A DNA stretch of 64,000 bases. Origin: Pseudomonas poae. Lineage in GTDB: Bacteria; Pseudomonadota; Gammaproteobacteria; Pseudomonadales; Pseudomonadaceae. The notes under the pieces are model-generated. The model made no database searches, had not been told where the DNA came from, and worked only from the letters and a program-made list of their open reading frames with translations. A program made the position numbers and the translations under genes. Every line of letters begins with the position of its first letter. The stretch's first letter is position 1. Shown piece after piece: positions 46,301-55,186 of this stretch. The stretch lies in NCBI RefSeq assembly GCF_001439785.1, contig NZ_JYLI01000016.1, positions 80,220 to 144,219 on the forward strand. The letters run 5' to 3'.

Positions 46301-46357
46301 AGCGTTGCAGCTGCAAGCTTGAAGCTAAAATCCCCCATAGAGATCCCATCCCGTCCC

Positions 46358-48067
46358 ATGCGTATCGATCCCCGTCCGTTGCCCGCCGTCCTGCCGTTTC
46401 TCGGTGATTTGCCACCGCTGTTGACCCGTCTTTACGCTGCGCGTGGGGTGCGGTCCGAGGTCGAGCTGGATAAAAGCCTCAAGCAGTTGATTCCCTATCA
46501 GCGGCTCAAGGGTATCGACGCGGCGGTGGACCTGCTGGTGGTCGCCCTGGAACAGCGCCAGCGCATCCTGATCGTCGGTGACTTCGATGCCGATGGCGCC
46601 ACTGCCAGCACCGTGGGCACCCTGGGCCTGCGCTTGCTCGGCGCGGCCCATGTGGATTACCTGGTGCCCAACCGCTTCGAATATGGCTATGGCCTGACCC
46701 CGGAAATCGTCGCCGTGGCGTTGCAGCGTGAGCCGCAGTTGCTGATCACCGTGGACAACGGCATTTCCAGCGTCGAAGGCGTGGCGGCGGCAAAGGCGGC
46801 GGGGCTCAAGGTGCTGGTCACCGATCACCACTTGCCGGGTGACGAATTGCCGGCTGCCGACGCGATCGTCAACCCGAACCAGCCGGGCTGTGAATTCCCC
46901 AGCAAGGCTCTGGCTGGCGTTGGCGTGATCTTCTATGTGCTGATGGCCCTGCGTGCGCGCTTGCGCGACCTGGGTTGGTACGCTGACAAGCCGCAACCGA
47001 ACATCGGTGATCTGCTCGACCTGGTGGCCCTGGGCAGCGTCGCCGACGTGGTGCCGCTGGATGCCAATAACCGCATCCTGGTGCATCAGGGCCTGGAGCG
47101 CATTCGCGCCGGTCGCGCCCGGCCAGGGATCAAGGCGATCCTTGAAGTGGCCAAGCGCGACGCGGCACGCATCACCTCCACCGACCTCGGGTTTATCCTC
47201 GGGCCACGGCTCAACGCCGCCGGTCGTCTGGACGATATGAGTCTGGGCATTGAATGCCTTCTCACCACCGATATGGCTGCCGCCCGGGAAATGGCCGCAC
47301 AGCTGGACGGCATGAACCAGGACCGCAAGTCCATTGAGCAAGGCATGCAGCGCGAGGCCCTGGCCCAGCTCAAAGACCTGCCGGTGGAGTCGATGCCCTA
47401 TGGCTTGTGTCTGTTCGATCCGGAGTGGCACCAGGGCGTGATCGGTATCCTGGCCTCGCGCATGAAGGAGCGCTATTTTCGCCCCACCATTGCGTTCGCC
47501 GATGCGGGCGATGGTTTGCTCAAGGGCTCAGGGCGTTCGGTGCAAGGCTTTCATATTCGTGATGCGCTGGCCGTGGTGGCCAGCCAGCACCCCAACCTGA
47601 TCGCCAAATACGGCGGCCACGCCATGGCGGCAGGGCTGACACTGCCCGAGGCGAACTTTCCGTTGTTTGCCCAGGCCTTTGATGCCGAAGTGCGTCGTCA
47701 ACTGCGTGAAGAAGACCTCACCGGCCGCCTGCTGACCGACGGCACCCTGGCCGTGGAAGAATTTCACCTGGAACTGGCCCGCGCGCTGCGCCATGCCGGG
47801 CCGTGGGGGCAGCACTTTCCCGAGCCGTTGTTCCATGGTGTGTTCCAGCTGGTGGAGCAGCGCGTGGTGGGCGAGCGGCACCTGAAGGTGGTGCTCAAGA
47901 GCGAATGCGGTTCGGTGAAGCTCGACGGCATTGCGTTTGGAGTGGACCGTGAAGTCTGGCCGAACCCGACCGTACGTTGGGTGGAATTGGCCTACAAGCT
48001 CGATGTAAACGAGTTTCGCGGCAACGAGACTGTGCAATTGATGATCGCCCATATCGAGCCACGCTAG
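46358..48067 (+). CDS. recJ: RecJ, single-stranded-DNA 5'-3' exonuclease
   Basis: A 569-residue DHH-family nuclease for recombination and mismatch repair. Motifs: DFDADGATA, TVDNGIS, VTDHHLPG, LVALGSVADVVPL, then DHHA1-type GRSVQGFHIRDAL and KYGGHAMAAGL, and a C-terminal OB fold. The start at 46358 gives the usual MRIDPRPLP N-terminus, but it has only a weak ribosome site and sits right after a dispersed repeat half-unit. The upstream in-frame ATG at 46319 lies within that repeat. Confidence 0.95.
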   Translation: MRIDPRPLPAVLPFLGDLPPLLTRLYAARGVRSEVELDKSLKQLIPYQRLKGIDAAVDLLVVALEQRQRILIVGDFDADGATASTVGTLGLRLLGAAHVDYLVPNRFEYGYGLTPEIVAVALQREPQLLITVDNGISSVEGVAAAKAAGLKVLVTDHHLPGDELPAADAIVNPNQPGCEFPSKALAGVGVIFYVLMALRARLRDLGWYADKPQPNIGDLLDLVALGSVADVVPLDANNRILVHQGLERIRAGRARPGIKAILEVAKRDAARITSTDLGFILGPRLNAAGRLDDMSLGIECLLTTDMAAAREMAAQLDGMNQDRKSIEQGMQREALAQLKDLPVESMPYGLCLFDPEWHQGVIGILASRMKERYFRPTIAFADAGDGLLKGSGRSVQGFHIRDALAVVASQHPNLIAKYGGHAMAAGLTLPEANFPLFAQAFDAEVRRQLREEDLTGRLLTDGTLAVEEFHLELARALRHAGPWGQHFPEPLFHGVFQLVEQRVVGERHLKVVLKSECGSVKLDGIAFGVDREVWPNPTVRWVELAYKLDVNEFRGNETVQLMIAHIEPR

Positions 48068-48090
48068 GTATTACCGACAACACAAAACAC

Positions 48091-48182
48091 ATGTGGGAGG
48101 GGGCTTGCTCCCGATTGCAGAGAGTCAGTCACTGAAGATGTTGACTGATCCACCGCTATCGGGAGCAAGCCCCCTCCCACAT
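48091..48182. repeat. REP pair in opposite (outward) orientation
   Basis: ATGTGGGAGGGGGCTTGCTCCCG first, then CGGGAGCAAGCCCCCTCCCACAT about 45 bp later. The order is the reverse of the pairs at 6693 and 31055. It lies between convergent recJ and virJ. Confidence 0.85.
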
Positions 48183-48204
48183 GGTGTACGGCGTAAAGCC
48201 TGCG

Positions 48205-49485
48205 TTATTCGGTTTTAGCCTGGTGCTTCACGATGATCTCCACCAGGCGCTTGGCCAGCGCCGGATAGTTCTCGTCGAAGTGATGCCCGCCCGGCAATTT
48301 CAACGCCTCACCCACGGCCGTCTTGTCGGTGCAGCCGCTCTCGTCGACTTCTTCGGCGCCATAGATGCACACCACTTTCTCAGGTGGCAACTTGGCCATT
48401 TCCGGGCCGGTGGCGGCCTCTTTGCCGGCGTTGCCCAGCCATCCTTCCACTTCGATTTCAAAGCTGCCGGTGCGGGCGAATGCGAGCAGGATGATTGCAT
48501 CGACCCGCTGCTGTTCGTTTTCCGGCAGACGGTTGTAGATCGCCGGCAGTACGTCGGCGCCAAACGAATAACCAGTCAGCACGAACCGCTTGGTGCCCCA
48601 TTTCTGCCGGTAGTGCTGCATCAGCTCGGTGAGGTCCTTGGCGCTTTGTTCCGGGCTCTTGTGCTGCCAGTAGTAGCGCAGGGTGTCGATGCCCACGACC
48701 GGGTAGCCGATCTTGGCCATTTCACCGGCCACGTCGCGGTCCAGGTCGCGCCAGCCGCCGTCACCGGAGAGGAACAGGGTGACAGTGTCCTTGGCTTGAC
48801 CGGCAGGCACTTCGACGACCGGGATGGCCAGGCCGCCGTTGTCCGAACCCACCAGTTGCTTGCGCAGCTCATTGTTCAGCACTTGCGGGTAATGGATGTC
48901 GTAGTCGCTGATGCTGGTGGTGGCGCGCGGAGTATCGCGTACGAAGCTGGCGCTTTCATCGTCAGGGTTATCGTTCCATGCAACCAGCCAGTTGCCATGG
49001 GCGGCGGTTTTCGGCAGCGGGTCCTTGCAGCCTTCCTGCACCAGGGCGAAGCCGACGGAGATGGCGTTGGCCTTGTCGTCGTTCTGAGTGGCCAGCCAGC
49101 GCCAGGCGAGGGCGGCGCCAGGGCCGATGCCGCTGACCAGTGTCGCGGGGCCCTTGAGCTGGCTCAGGGCAGTTTGCAGCGCCTGTTCCTGTAGCTTGCA
49201 GTCGTCCTTTGGCAGGATCACCTGGACAATCTGCGCCTTGCCGCCCTGGCTCAGGGCGATCAGTTGGCTGTCGGTCAGGGTTTGATCAGCCGGCACTGCC
49301 ACGGCCACGCGGGCTTTGGCTGCGGCAGCGGGGGTCACAAGGGTCATCACCGTGCCATCGGCCTGGGGCATCTGCTCCAGCACCGGCTGCGGGGCAGGGC
49401 GGGTCCAGTACCAGAAGCCGCCGCCTGCGATCAGGGCGAGCAACACCACGATGGCCAATACATACCGCCAGGAACGTCGAATCAT
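48205..49485 (-). CDS. virJ: VirJ/AcvB-family aminoacyl-phosphatidylglycerol hydrolase-like protein
   Basis: A 426-residue periplasmic protein with an N-terminal signal anchor (YVLAIVVLLALIAGGGF). It has two VirJ-type halves; the second contains SGDGGW and the serine nucleophile motif GYSFGADV, with a late GGHHF histidine. Family knowledge: AcvB/VirJ proteins of Agrobacterium and relatives hydrolyse lysyl-phosphatidylglycerol. Its start shares one base with the mprF stop (TGATG), so maker and remover of aminoacyl-PG would be co-translated. The exact lipid is inferred. Confidence 0.88.
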   Translation of the reverse strand: MIRRSWRYVLAIVVLLALIAGGGFWYWTRPAPQPVLEQMPQADGTVMTLVTPAAAAKARVAVAVPADQTLTDSQLIALSQGGKAQIVQVILPKDDCKLQEQALQTALSQLKGPATLVSGIGPGAALAWRWLATQNDDKANAISVGFALVQEGCKDPLPKTAAHGNWLVAWNDNPDDESASFVRDTPRATTSISDYDIHYPQVLNNELRKQLVGSDNGGLAIPVVEVPAGQAKDTVTLFLSGDGGWRDLDRDVAGEMAKIGYPVVGIDTLRYYWQHKSPEQSAKDLTELMQHYRQKWGTKRFVLTGYSFGADVLPAIYNRLPENEQQRVDAIILLAFARTGSFEIEVEGWLGNAGKEAATGPEMAKLPPEKVVCIYGAEEVDESGCTDKTAVGEALKLPGGHHFDENYPALAKRLVEIIVKHQAKTE

Positions 49486-52127
49486 CAGCGTTTCACCAAT
49501 CCAGTCAAGCCGCCCGCGATCAGGGCGGCGGTGTCGGCCAGTGCCACCAGCGGATCAAGTCCGGCGGGCACGGCCATATAACGAGGTTCCCAGTCAGGCT
49601 GGAATTTGTCTTTGAAGCGGCGCAAACCTTGGAAGTTATACAGTTGCTCGCCACGGCGGAACACCATCGAACCCAGACGCTGGGTCAACGGCGCGCCACG
49701 GCGCGGTTGCAGGCCCGACAACGGCACCATGCCGAGGCTGAAGCGGGCGTAGCCGTGGTTCTTATAATGCTGGATCAGGCCGACCATCATGAATTCCATG
49801 GTCAGCTTTGGCGCATCGGGGTGCGCGCGCATCAGGTCGAGACTGGCCAGGTCGTGGTTGTAGGTCTCGAGCAAATTGGCGAAGGCCACCGTACGCCCTT
49901 CGAAGCGAATGATCGCGATGCGAAAGTGCTTGAGGTAGTCGTCGCTGAAGCGTCCCAGGGAAAACCCCTTTTCGCGCACATTCTTGCCGGTCAGCCAGGC
50001 ATCGGAGATGACCTTGAGCTCGTCCATTGGCGCCTGGCCTGGCTCGAAGATCTCCAGGGACAAGCCGTCCCGGGTACCACGGTTCCAGGTGTAGCGCAGG
50101 TCCTTCATCTCTTTGCCCTTGGCTTCCAGGTCAAAGCGCTTGAGGTCGACCCGGGCTTCTTCGCCCAGCTTGATCGCGGTGAGGCCGATGTCCATGTAGT
50201 ACGGCAGGTTTTCGGCGCGCACCTGATAGAACACCGGACGCGCGTGGTGGATGTCGCACAGGTCGCGGAACTGCCAGATCATTTCGGCGCGTGGCTGGGT
50301 CGGGCCGATGGGGTCGTACAAGGCCACCAGGCTGCGCCCGCGACGGGCGTACATCAGGAAGGCTTCGTCGTTGGGGTGGAACAGCAGGGCTTTGTCGCCG
50401 GTCAGTGCCAGGCCGCCATCGGGCTGCGATGACGCCATCAGGATGCGAGTGGCGCGCTCCAGTTCGTCCGGGGTCGGCAGGTGAATGATCGGACGGGCGG
50501 TGCGCAGCAGCCAGGTCAGCGACACGATCACCAGCAGCACCGCGGCGCCCAGCAGCGAGCGCAGGCCGCGCGGCGCGTTGGCGTCGAGGGTGAACTGCCA
50601 CCACAGCTGATGGCTGTAAGGCACATCCTGATAGGCGAACAGCAGCAGCCAGATCGACGCACCCAGTACGCACACGCTGGCCACCAGGTAAAGCGGCGAG
50701 AAGGGCAACTCGGTGAGGCGGCTGGCGCGGTAGAACGAGCGGCGGAAGATCGCCAGCAGCACCGCTGTCATGGTCATCAGACTGGCTTCTTCCCAGTCGA
50801 ACCCCTTGAGCAGCGACAGCAGGGCGCCCGTCAGCAGCAGCACCATGGTCAGCATCCAGGCGGCGGACAAGCGTCGACGCAGGCCCTGGGCCAGTAACAG
50901 GCACAGCACGCCGATCAGGCTGGCACCAAAGTGCGAGGCGTCAATCAGGCGGTGGGGAATCAGGAAGCCGATGTTTTCCAGGCGTGAGTCGATTTCGGGC
51001 GTGGCGCCAGAGAACAGCAGGACCACGCCGGACAAAAAAACCAGTACGGCCAACACTGGCGCCGCCAGCCCTGAAGCAACCCGCAGACTCTGCTGGGTCT
51101 GGAACAGGCGCTGGGCTTCATTGACCAGAAGGAACACACAGGCGATCAGCAGCGGCAGCACCACGTAGATCATGCGGTACAGCAGCAGCGCGGCAGCCAA
51201 TGGCGCAGCACCGAGCTTGTCGGCAAACGCCGCCAGCAGGATCGCCTCGAACACCCCGACGCCGCCCGGTACGTGGCTGAGTACGCCGGCGGCCAGGGCC
51301 AGCAGGTACACCAGCAGGAACGGGCCGAAGGGCGGCGCTTCCGGCAGCAACATATAGAGCACGGTGGCGGCAGCGGCCACATCGAGCGCGGTGATGATCA
51401 GTTGCAGGAAGGTCAGGCGGCGACCCGGCAGGCGCAAGGTGCGGCGCCCGGCCCTGACCAGCAGGTTGTCCGGGTAGGGTTGTTCCGGCAGGCGACGGCG
51501 GTAGATGCCGATGCACAGCGCGGCCGACAACAGCAGCACGGCGCCGGCCACACCGCCGAGCAGGCTTTGCGGCAAATGCAGGTAGGTCGAGGCCGCCGGC
51601 AGATTGCTCAAGGTGGCCAGGGCAGCCAGCGGTGGCAGGGCGCAGCCCAGCGCAAGGCTGGCGAACACGGTCATGTGCGCGACTTCTGAGGCGCCGACGC
51701 CGTGGCGTGCATATAGACGGTAGCGCACCGACCCGCCGGAGAGCATCGACAGGCCAATCGCATTGCCGATGGCAAAGGCGGTAAAACCACCGAGGGCCAG
51801 CGTCTTGGCAGGCAGTTTCACCCCGGCATAGCGCGCACCGGAAAACTCATAGCCCAGCAGAATGATGAAGCCTGCGACGCCCGCGCCGAAGGCACCGAGC
51901 AGGGCGGGCCTGGGCACTTCCAGGATCGAGTCGTGGAGCGCGTAGAGGTCCAGCTCCAGCAGCAGGTGTCGACAGGCGATCAGGGCAATAGCGAACAGCA
52001 GCAAGGTCACGGCCAGCCCGATGGGCTGACGGTATTTGCTCAACAGATCCAGCCAGCGCAAACGGCCGGGAGCGATCGGTTGTTCCGCTGTGACGGTCTC
52101 TTGTGGTTCAGACGAGTTGGCGCGCAT
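49485..52127 (-). CDS. mprF: MprF, aminoacyl-phosphatidylglycerol synthase/flippase
   Basis: An 880-residue membrane protein. The N-terminal 520 residues contain about 14 membrane helices (flippase part; SMLSGGSVRYRLYARHG is the conserved loop). The C-terminal part is the DUF2156 synthase domain (GDKALLFHPNDEAFLMYARRGRSLVALYDPIG, LEVISDAW-like KVISDAWL, FSLGMVPLSG). It attaches an amino acid from tRNA (alanine in P. aeruginosa) to phosphatidylglycerol and lowers sensitivity to cationic peptides and acid. The start at 52127 has GAGGTG upstream; TTG at 52130 is less likely. Confidence 0.95.
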   Translation of the reverse strand: MRANSSEPQETVTAEQPIAPGRLRWLDLLSKYRQPIGLAVTLLLFAIALIACRHLLLELDLYALHDSILEVPRPALLGAFGAGVAGFIILLGYEFSGARYAGVKLPAKTLALGGFTAFAIGNAIGLSMLSGGSVRYRLYARHGVGASEVAHMTVFASLALGCALPPLAALATLSNLPAASTYLHLPQSLLGGVAGAVLLLSAALCIGIYRRRLPEQPYPDNLLVRAGRRTLRLPGRRLTFLQLIITALDVAAAATVLYMLLPEAPPFGPFLLVYLLALAAGVLSHVPGGVGVFEAILLAAFADKLGAAPLAAALLLYRMIYVVLPLLIACVFLLVNEAQRLFQTQQSLRVASGLAAPVLAVLVFLSGVVLLFSGATPEIDSRLENIGFLIPHRLIDASHFGASLIGVLCLLLAQGLRRRLSAAWMLTMVLLLTGALLSLLKGFDWEEASLMTMTAVLLAIFRRSFYRASRLTELPFSPLYLVASVCVLGASIWLLLFAYQDVPYSHQLWWQFTLDANAPRGLRSLLGAAVLLVIVSLTWLLRTARPIIHLPTPDELERATRILMASSQPDGGLALTGDKALLFHPNDEAFLMYARRGRSLVALYDPIGPTQPRAEMIWQFRDLCDIHHARPVFYQVRAENLPYYMDIGLTAIKLGEEARVDLKRFDLEAKGKEMKDLRYTWNRGTRDGLSLEIFEPGQAPMDELKVISDAWLTGKNVREKGFSLGRFSDDYLKHFRIAIIRFEGRTVAFANLLETYNHDLASLDLMRAHPDAPKLTMEFMMVGLIQHYKNHGYARFSLGMVPLSGLQPRRGAPLTQRLGSMVFRRGEQLYNFQGLRRFKDKFQPDWEPRYMAVPAGLDPLVALADTAALIAGGLTGLVKR

Positions 52128-52368
52128 CAATCACCTCGTGGATTGTGCGCGACAGGATGGAGGTATCCAGCCAAGTTACCAATCCCTATGGACAAAATAA
52201 GTACAAATATTAACGCGGAACACCGGGGGCGGCGACAGCGGCCATTGGTCGTAGAGGGTAGTGCTTGAACATTGAGCATAGCGTGCAATGAGATGGACTC
52301 AACAAACCGTGGAGGGTTTCATGAAAGATGCCAGGTCATTGTTTAAGAAGAACTTTTTCACCGGATAC

Positions 52369-52398
52369 AAAAAAGGCCACTCTTTCGAGCAGCCTTTT
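52369..52398 (-). terminator. Terminator of initiator tRNA copy 1
   Basis: On the minus strand, AAAAGGCTGC ... GTGGCCTTTTTT right after the CCA end of the tRNA. Confidence 0.8.
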
Positions 52399-52406
52399 CT
52401 GATGTT

Positions 52407-52483
<77 letters not shown>

Positions 52484-52688
52484 TCTGTGGGCGGCATTGT
52501 ACAGTCCGGCGACGAGGTGTCAACCGTTAATGGGCCGACGCGGCAAATAAGTGTGATTAATCCACGCCTGACGCCTAAGTGGTCGATTGAACACACGTTT
52601 ATGGCGAGCGGGCTTGCTCAGCGTCGGACCACCCGGCAGTCCGTTTTTAAGCGCACACGATGCTGGCGTTGATAAAACAGGCACGCAC

Positions 52689-52720
52689 AAAAAAGGCCAC
52701 TCTTTCGAGTAGCCTTTTTT
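52689..52720 (-). terminator. Terminator of initiator tRNA copy 2
   Basis: AAAAAAGGCTACTC ... GAGTGGCCTTTTTT on the minus strand; two base changes from copy 1, one restoring a longer A/T flank. Confidence 0.8.
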
Positions 52721-52726
52721 GATGTT

Positions 52727-52803
<77 letters not shown>

Positions 52804-52858
52804 TCTGTGTGTCGGCATTCTACAGAGGAACGCGAGTGTGTCAACCCGTAAATAGAAG

Positions 52859-52932
52859 AAAAGCGCTTGTGGTTCAATCGGTTAGCTCTCCACTGGAGCG
52901 CTTTTAGCGGCGACGGCCCAGTATGGCTGGGC
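52859..52932. other. Two hairpins upstream of dinB
   Basis: AAAAGCGCT (52859-52867) pairs with AGCGCTTTT (52897-52905) around a 29-base loop; GCCCAG (52916-52921) pairs with CTGGGC (52927-52932). No T-run of terminator quality follows. The stretch of 281 bp between the tRNA and dinB holds no other feature except the LexA box. Confidence 0.35.
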
Positions 52933-53020
52933 TTCTCAGCTCTATCGGTGGCTCCAATTCGATTGAGAAAACATATTCATCTGGTAAATTTCCTACCGCT
53001 CAAGCGGAAGAATCAAACTA

Positions 53021-53036
53021 CTGGTGCTATATACAG
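53021..53036. promoter_or_regulatory. Putative LexA (SOS) box of dinB
   Basis: CTGGTGCTATATACAG fits CTG-N10-CAG with the TATATACAG half well conserved. It lies 49 bp before the dinB start codon. Confidence 0.7.
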
Positions 53037-53084
53037 GGGTGAGTGCGATACTGGCCTTCCGTTGGAATACACCCCTGTTTTTAT

Positions 53085-54143
53085 ATGACGCAGCGCAAAA
53101 TCATCCACGTCGACTGTGATTGCTTCTACGCCGCCATCGAGATGCGCGATGACCCGAGCCTGGCGCAAAAACCGTTGGCGGTGGGTGGGTCTGCGGATCG
53201 GCGCGGAGTGATCGCCACCTGCAACTATGAGGCGCGGGCTTACGGTGTGCGCTCGGCCATGTCGTCACGCCATGCGCTGAAACTGTGCCCGGACCTGACC
53301 ATCGTCAAGCCGCGCATGGACGCCTATAAAGAAGCCTCGAAGGAAATCCAGACGATCTTTCGTGACTACACCGATCTGATCGAGCCGCTGTCGCTGGATG
53401 AAGCCTACCTCGATGTGTCCGACAGCCCGCATTTTGGTGGCAGCGCCACCCGCATCGCCCAGGACATCCGTCGCCGCGTCTCCAATCAATTGCACATCAC
53501 CGTGTCCGCCGGCGTGGCGCCGAACAAGTTCCTGGCCAAGATCGCCAGCGACTGGAAAAAACCCAACGGCCTGTTTGTGATTACCCCGGACCAGATCGAA
53601 GATTTTGTCTCCCAGTTGCGCGTCAGCAAACTGCACGGTGTGGGCAAGGTCACCGCCGACAAGCTCGCGCGTCTGGGCATCGAGGACTGCCTGCAGTTGC
53701 GTGAGTGGAACAAGCTGGCGCTGGTGCGCGAATTCGGCAGTTTCGGTGAGCGCTTGTGGAGCCTGGCTCGCGGGATCGATGAACGCGCGGTGCACAATGA
53801 CAGTCGGCGACAATCCATCAGCGTGGAAAATACCTTCGATACGGACCTTCCCGATCTTGCCAGTTGCCTGGCCAAGCTGCCCGAACTGATGGACACCTTG
53901 GCCGGGCGCATGGCGCGCATCGACAGCAGCTACCGCGCGGGCAAGCCGTTCGTGAAAGTGAAATTTCATGACTTTACCCAGACAACGCTGGAGCAGGCCG
54001 GGGCAGGGCGGGATCTGGAGAGTTATCAACAGCTGATGACGCAGGCGTTCAATCGCGGTGGCAAGCCGGTGCGGTTGTTGGGGATTGGCGTGCGGTTGCT
54101 CGACCTCAGCGGCGGCAATGAACAGTTGGAATTCTCCTGGTAG
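53085..54143 (+). CDS. dinB: DinB, DNA polymerase IV
   Basis: A 352-residue Y-family polymerase for translesion synthesis. Palm motif HVDCDCFYAAIE with catalytic D10, and SLDEAYLDVS with D105 and E106; helix-hairpin-helix HGVGKVTADKLARLGI; little-finger domain from about residue 240. The C-terminus ends ...QLEFSW; a canonical beta-clamp motif (QxxLxLF) is replaced by a variant (NEQLEF). The start at 53085 gives the normal N-terminus; no strong ribosome site is present. A LexA box upstream implies SOS control. Confidence 0.95.
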   Translation: MTQRKIIHVDCDCFYAAIEMRDDPSLAQKPLAVGGSADRRGVIATCNYEARAYGVRSAMSSRHALKLCPDLTIVKPRMDAYKEASKEIQTIFRDYTDLIEPLSLDEAYLDVSDSPHFGGSATRIAQDIRRRVSNQLHITVSAGVAPNKFLAKIASDWKKPNGLFVITPDQIEDFVSQLRVSKLHGVGKVTADKLARLGIEDCLQLREWNKLALVREFGSFGERLWSLARGIDERAVHNDSRRQSISVENTFDTDLPDLASCLAKLPELMDTLAGRMARIDSSYRAGKPFVKVKFHDFTQTTLEQAGAGRDLESYQQLMTQAFNRGGKPVRLLGIGVRLLDLSGGNEQLEFSW

Positions 54144-54158
54144 ATACCCGGAGCAAAA

Positions 54159-54187
54159 TGTGGGAGGGAGCAAGCCCCCTTCCACAT
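54159..54187. repeat. Compact, rearranged REP unit
   Basis: ATGTGGGAGGGAGCAAGCCCCCTTCCACAT: the two ends of the GGGAGGGGG family brought together with a short centre, between convergent dinB and the lipoprotein gene. It reads like a REP pair that lost its interior. Confidence 0.6.
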
Positions 54188-54212
54188 TTAGATTTACAGC
54201 GTTTGCGAAAAC

Positions 54213-55166
54213 TCAGCGGGCGCCGGGATCCGCCACCAGCCGCCCCGCCTCCTTGGTCAGCGCTTGCAGAAACTCCTGCTGCAGCTCCGGATCATTGCGG
54301 GTCAGTTCGATCAGGCTCTGCTCCAGCTCGCTGGCTTCCTCTTCCAGGCCCAACTCCGACAGACGCTTGACCCGGTGCACCCACTGGCTCACTTCGTCAT
54401 CTTCCAGGTCGTCAAAAATCAGCCCGTGGGCTTCCAGCAACTTGCCGCGCAGGCCGCTGCTGACCGCCAGGGAAGCATCCGAATGCACATCGTCCTGGCC
54501 ATCCTGCACGCTGATCAGCAGGGTGGTGATGTGATTCAGGTCCTGCTCGGCAAACGGGCTGTCCAGCAGGTTCAGGCGCAGCACGCCGTTGCGGTCGGTG
54601 GTCAGCTCGTGGGTTTGCCTGCCAGCAGTGACCTGCACCGGGCGCTCGCTCCATGGCAGGCTCGAATACTCCAGGCGCTTGTCGCGCTGGACTTCATCGA
54701 TGCCGGCGAGGTTCTGCTGCGCGCGACCGTGGGATTGCACGTTCATGAACGGGTTGAGGCCGTCCACGCCGTAGATCAGCCAGTCGTGGGTCATGCTGTC
54801 AGGCAGGTTGCCGAGGGCGAAGATGTTCGCCACATTGGCTCCCGCGCCTGCCACCAGGGCGACGGCTCCCAGGGGCATCTCATAGAGTTTGCGCCAGGGC
54901 TGGTAGGGCGTGTAGCGGTCGTAGCGGCGGGTGACTTCGAATTCGGTGACTTCGAAGGTCTTCTGTTCGTGAATGCGAACCCGGCGCTGCGGCAGCTCCA
55001 GCACTTTGGGCTCGCCTACATCGATCTGCAGGCTGTGATCGAGCAATTTGCGCTCGACCCGCTCCTCGTGCTCACTGCGTTGTGACATCTGGTTGGCGCA
55101 GCCGCTGACCAGCAGGGCGCCGCATAAGGCGGCGCCCCCCAGGGCTCTGGTGTTTCGCTTGAACAT
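54213..55166 (-). CDS. Predicted lipoprotein of unknown function
   Basis: A 317-residue protein with a lipoprotein signal (ALLVSGCA, cysteine at 23). After it come a basic/acidic helix (QRSEHEERVERKLLDH), a strand-rich middle with VTEFEVTRRYDRYTPYQPWRKLYEMP, a glycine/alanine stretch that could insert in a membrane (GAVALVAGAGANVANIFALG), and a long acidic helical C-terminus rich in glutamate (LGLEEEASELEQSLIELT). I do not recognise a named family. It follows proS by 20 bp in the same direction and may be co-transcribed. Confidence 0.75.
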   Translation of the reverse strand: MFKRNTRALGGAALCGALLVSGCANQMSQRSEHEERVERKLLDHSLQIDVGEPKVLELPQRRVRIHEQKTFEVTEFEVTRRYDRYTPYQPWRKLYEMPLGAVALVAGAGANVANIFALGNLPDSMTHDWLIYGVDGLNPFMNVQSHGRAQQNLAGIDEVQRDKRLEYSSLPWSERPVQVTAGRQTHELTTDRNGVLRLNLLDSPFAEQDLNHITTLLISVQDGQDDVHSDASLAVSSGLRGKLLEAHGLIFDDLEDDEVSQWVHRVKRLSELGLEEEASELEQSLIELTRNDPELQQEFLQALTKEAGRLVADPGAR

Positions 55167-55186
55167 GACTTCTCTTGATCTGGTTT

